Source: Clostridia bacterium
Lineage (GTDB): Bacteria; Bacillota; Clostridia; Oscillospirales; Acutalibacteraceae
Reading direction: 5' to 3'
DNA: 7,697 nt
Assembly: GCA_017437165.1 (NCBI GenBank)
Contig: JAFSBS010000163.1
Coordinates: forward strand, 1 to 7,697
The position numbers were made by a program, and so were the translations under genes. Below the pieces are notes generated by a model. That model made no database searches and was not told the DNA's origin. It saw nothing but the letters and a program-made list of their open reading frames with translations. Below, piece after piece: positions 5,366-7,697 of this stretch (position 1 is its first letter; each line of letters begins with the position of its first letter).

Positions 5366-6318
5366 TTTTCATCAAATGGCTTGAACTCAACCTCTTTAGC
5401 TTCATCTTCGCTAACAGGCGCTTCATTCGGCATAGTTTCTACATTACCAACAGGTTGGTTAGACTCTTGCCAGAATGGTGTTTGCGCAGATTCTTGTGGT
5501 TGTTGCTGATAACCGTATGGGTTGTTATCAGGTTGTTGGAATCCGGCATTGAATGGTTGCTGATATGGATTCTGGAAAGCACCATTGAAAGCTTGTTGTG
5601 GATTATAACCAAAACCATTATCAAAAGGTGGTTGATAGTCAGGTAAATCCATTGGTGTTATTAGACCTTTCTGAAGTGCTAATGCTCTAACATAAGCGTA
5701 GAATTCAACATAAGTTGCATTCATGTATGGGTAAACATAAATGATACCTAAAATGCCCATAGAGTAGGCAGCTAAAATGTTCCAACCCCAGAAAGAAAGG
5801 TCAAGAACAAAAGATTCCATTTTGTTACCGTTCATAAGTAATTTGCTTAATCTGAATGCTTCTTTTCTGTCAATATCAGGGTGAACAGCAAGAATGTAAG
5901 GTATAAGACGATATTCGTAAATTTTTATTATACCGGGGATAATAAAGAGTAAAGTCCAAAGATAGATTTTTATATACATTATTAAGTTGGTTAAAACAAT
6001 GTTTTTTAAATTACCATCTTTAAAGTTGCCCATTACTTCACTTATTCCTGTTGGTACATTCATTCTCAATTTCTGGAAAAATCTTATAGCACCTACCTGG
6101 AATACAGGGAGAACTAAAATTGAAAATACGAGTAAAATAAACGGGGAAACCATACTTAACATAATTGCTGTATCAGTAGGGGAAGCCATTTGTGCGGGAA
6201 TCATCAAAAGTGAAGCAACAAAACCCACACCATACATAATGAGTGTGATAACGATAGCGTCACCCCATTGTTTTTTAAAATTGATTTTTGCATTTCTTTT
6301 TAATAAAGCTCTATCCAT
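5341..6318 (-). CDS. DUF975-family integral membrane protein with Q/N/P-rich tail
   Basis: Membrane protein of the DUF975 family (function unknown), 325 aa from the preferred start. Residues 1-20 are basic and cytosol-like. Hydrophobic segments lie near 21-42, 52-75, 107-132 and 172-197. The family's conserved stretch is visible as LWTLLFIIPGIIKIYEYRL (120-138), IDRKEAFRLSKLLMNGNK (149-166) and FWGWNILA (176-183). After residue 228 the protein becomes a low-complexity tail rich in Q, N, P, F, Y and G to about 290, then acidic to 318. This tail looks disordered. The last seven residues QGLGTGD come from the heptad repeat. AGGAG at 6330-6326 lies 7 bases before the ATG at 6318 but only 1 base before the ATG at 6324, so 6318 is preferred over the longer 327-aa form. 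It follows the GH27 gene by 20 bp and is probably cotranscribed, but a link to glycan use is not shown. Confidence 0.85.
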   Translation of the reverse strand: MDRALLKRNAKINFKKQWGDAIVITLIMYGVGFVASLLMIPAQMASPTDTAIMLSMVSPFILLVFSILVLPVFQVGAIRFFQKLRMNVPTGISEVMGNFKDGNLKNIVLTNLIMYIKIYLWTLLFIIPGIIKIYEYRLIPYILAVHPDIDRKEAFRLSKLLMNGNKMESFVLDLSFWGWNILAAYSMGILGIIYVYPYMNATYVEFYAYVRALALQKGLITPMDLPDYQPPFDNGFGYNPQQAFNGAFQNPYQQPFNAGFQQPDNNPYGYQQQPQESAQTPFWQESNQPVGNVETMPNEAPVSEDEAKEVEFKPFDENQGLGTGD

Positions 6319-6325
6319 ATTCATT

Positions 6326-6330
6326 CTCCT
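6326..6330 (-). promoter_or_regulatory. Ribosome binding site choosing between two DUF975 start codons
   Basis: The minus strand reads AGGAG A ATG AAT ATG. Spacing to the first ATG (6324) is 1 base, too short, and to the second (6318) is 7 bases, optimal. The second ATG also gives an MDRALLKR start like other family members. Confidence 0.75.
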
Positions 6331-6338
6331 AAATAATT

Positions 6339-7697
6339 TTATTTCGCTTTAATTCTGTAAACCGTTACACCGTGTGGTGCAACATTTGCAGAAATTGAAT
6401 TTGTAAGTTCTTCAGTTTCTTCTGTCCAGAGATCACAGGCAATATACTCGTCAACTATTGGTAAGTTTACATAAATGTCATTATGAAGTTTATTAAAAGT
6501 AATACTCATCTCCCTCTGAGTGTTACCTTTATTGAAGAAGCAAAGTGCTATTTCTCCGTTTTCTAATGGTTTTACAAGTATGTCTGAAATACCATCTGTG
6601 AAAATTCTTTTTGCTTGTTTGCCCAATTTATCCTGGTCAATTGCAATAAGATTTTTATTTGTTAAAATTTCTAATACTTTGTTATCGGTGTCAACTGAAC
6701 CGTCTTCTTTTAAGAATTTTCTTACATCATTACCTAAAATAAGCGGAGCAGCCATCATACACCACAAACTGAAGTGAGATTTGTTTTCTTCCATTGTGAG
6801 TGAGCCAACACCAACTTCGAGCATATCGGGGTCATTCCAACCACCGGGAACTGCATTTTTATAAAGTCTTACATTTATTTCGTAGCAATATAAAAGTGAT
6901 GGGTAGTTAGGCTTAATGTCCATTGTAGTACGCCAGAGATTACCTGCTTTAGCGCCCCATTTCCAAGGTTGGTTAAGTCCCCATTCACAAATTGAGTAGC
7001 AAATTGGTTTTTCTTCTGTGCCATTTTTTTCAGCATACTCTCTTGTTGCTCTTTTTAACTCCTGCCCCATATTTGTGTATTGTCTTGCAGCAGAGTCCAT
7101 ACGTGAGCCAACAGGGTTAGAAAGTTTAATTGTATTAAGACCTTGGTTAAGTTTGATTTTAACCTGAAGTCTGCCGTCAGGTGTAAAACCTTTTGATGAT
7201 GGGAAGTAACAATCATATTCGTCAGTATCGTTAACTGTACAAACAAGGAATTTTTTCTGAAGACCACCTTTTTTGAATACAATTGTTAAAATGTATTCAT
7301 CTGTTTCAGGTACATCAATAGTATCAAACACTAAAGCACCATTATTTGCACAAAGTGCGCCAACTACAAAGCCACTTTCGAATTTTTCGTCTTTAAATAC
7401 TTTTGCACCACCTAAAAGTGTTCCGTGTTCTGCCTGGAGTTCAATAAAATCTTTACCGTCATTTGTACCTATAAAAATTTTATCAACACTTGGTGCAACT
7501 GATGGTATGATTTCGTTGTGGCAGAAGTCATATTTAAAATATTCAACGCCCCATTCTGCAAGGGTGTCAGCGTCTTCTTTTTCGTGGTAAAGACTTGCAG
7601 GTAAATCTTCACAGGTTAAAGTACCGTTTGAAGTGTAAAGACCTACTTTAAAACCATCTTTGTTCAAATCTTCAACAAGTGGTTTTATTCCTTTTGG
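6339..7697 (-). CDS. GH27 alpha-galactosidase-like enzyme with a CBM-like module inserted in the barrel (5' end outside window)
   Basis: Retaining glycosidase of family GH27, most likely an alpha-galactosidase (EC 3.2.1.22). The related beta-L-arabinopyranosidase activity cannot be excluded. The frame is open to the window edge: PKGIKPLVEDLNKDGFKVGLYTS is the usual barrel sequence, so the N terminus with any signal peptide is missing and the TTG at 7667 is not a start. Numbering from the edge, the nucleophile is D57 in YFKYDFC (codon 7529-7527). The acid/base is D260 in LWRTTMDI (codon 6920-6918), after C-E-W-G-L-N-Q-P-W. Between them, residues about 72-193 form a separate beta-rich module (ELQAEHGTLLGGAKV through LNQGLNTIKLSN) resembling CBM6/CBM35. 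The barrel then resumes at ARQYTNMGQELKRATRE. GGWNDPDMLEVG and APLILGNDVR are late barrel motifs, followed by a C-terminal beta domain. It is first in a unit with the DUF975 gene; its promoter is outside. Confidence 0.9.
   Translation of the reverse strand, partial: PKGIKPLVEDLNKDGFKVGLYTSNGTLTCEDLPASLYHEKEDADTLAEWGVEYFKYDFCHNEIIPSVAPSVDKIFIGTNDGKDFIELQAEHGTLLGGAKVFKDEKFESGFVVGALCANNGALVFDTIDVPETDEYILTIVFKKGGLQKKFLVCTVNDTDEYDCYFPSSKGFTPDGRLQVKIKLNQGLNTIKLSNPVGSRMDSAARQYTNMGQELKRATREYAEKNGTEEKPICYSICEWGLNQPWKWGAKAGNLWRTTMDIKPNYPSLLYCYEINVRLYKNAVPGGWNDPDMLEVGVGSLTMEENKSHFSLWCMMAAPLILGNDVRKFLKEDGSVDTDNKVLEILTNKNLIAIDQDKLGKQAKRIFTDGISDILVKPLENGEIALCFFNKGNTQREMSITFNKLHNDIYVNLPIVDEYIACDLWTEETEELTNSISANVAPHGVTVYRIKAK

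Noticed and set aside
6322..6324. ATG at 6324 as the DUF975 start
   Set aside because: The AGGAG lies only one base before it, whereas the ATG at 6318 has a 7-base spacing.
5987..6352. 121-aa plus-strand ORF opposite DUF975
   Set aside because: It is antisense to a clear membrane protein gene. Its hydrophobic composition is a mirror effect, and there is no RBS.
7055..7282. 75-aa minus-strand ORF within the GH27 gene
   Set aside because: It overlaps the CBM-like region in another frame with no start signal and no recognisable content.
7665..7667. TTG as the start codon of the GH27 gene
   Set aside because: The frame stays open to the window edge with conserved GH27 sequence (PKGIKPLVEDL) upstream, so the true start is outside.

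Overview
The window looks like an AT-rich Firmicute, most likely an uncultured gut or rumen Clostridia (Oscillospiraceae/Lachnospiraceae-like). The grounds are A/T-rich codon use, AGGAG-type ribosome binding sites, sigma-A type promoters, U-tailed hairpin terminators, a DUF975 membrane protein, and several glycan-use genes close together. The assignment is by general features, not by a marker gene.

Layout, left to right. (1) Positions 3-326 (+) hold the 3' end of a protein finishing in a fibronectin type III-like domain, with an in-frame TAA (66-68) inside the domain. A period-7 repeat and a bidirectional terminator follow. (2) Positions 417-1846 (-) encode a sugar:cation symporter of the GPH/MelB family, broken by a one-base frameshift at about 817-819. 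(3) A 177-bp divergent control region (1847-2023) has a promoter for each side, a 23-bp-spaced direct repeat and a 17-bp palindrome in the 5' leader of the rightward gene. (4) Positions 2024-5188 (+) encode a complete 1054-aa cytosolic GH38 alpha-mannosidase of the Ams1/MAN2C1 type. (5) A convergent intergenic region (5189-5340) has a bidirectional terminator bracketed by two inverted arrays of an AGGGACT heptad. (6) A leftward operon fills the rest: a 5'-truncated GH27 alpha-galactosidase-like enzyme with a carbohydrate-binding-like module inserted in its barrel (6339-7697), then 20 bp later a DUF975 membrane protein with a Q/N/P/aromatic-rich tail (5341-6318).

How the genes may work together: the symporter and the mannosidase share a divergent control region. 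The mannosidase has no signal peptide, so a simple model is uptake of a small alpha-mannoside and hydrolysis in the cytosol. If the frameshift is real, the importer is dead and the cell would need another. The GH27 enzyme and DUF975 protein form a separate unit with its promoter outside the window.

I did not find a convincing undescribed multi-gene system. The most unusual signal is the period-7 repeat (mostly TAG plus four bases) that starts at the stop codon of three different genes. It supplies the stop codons and, for the DUF975 gene, the last seven residues.
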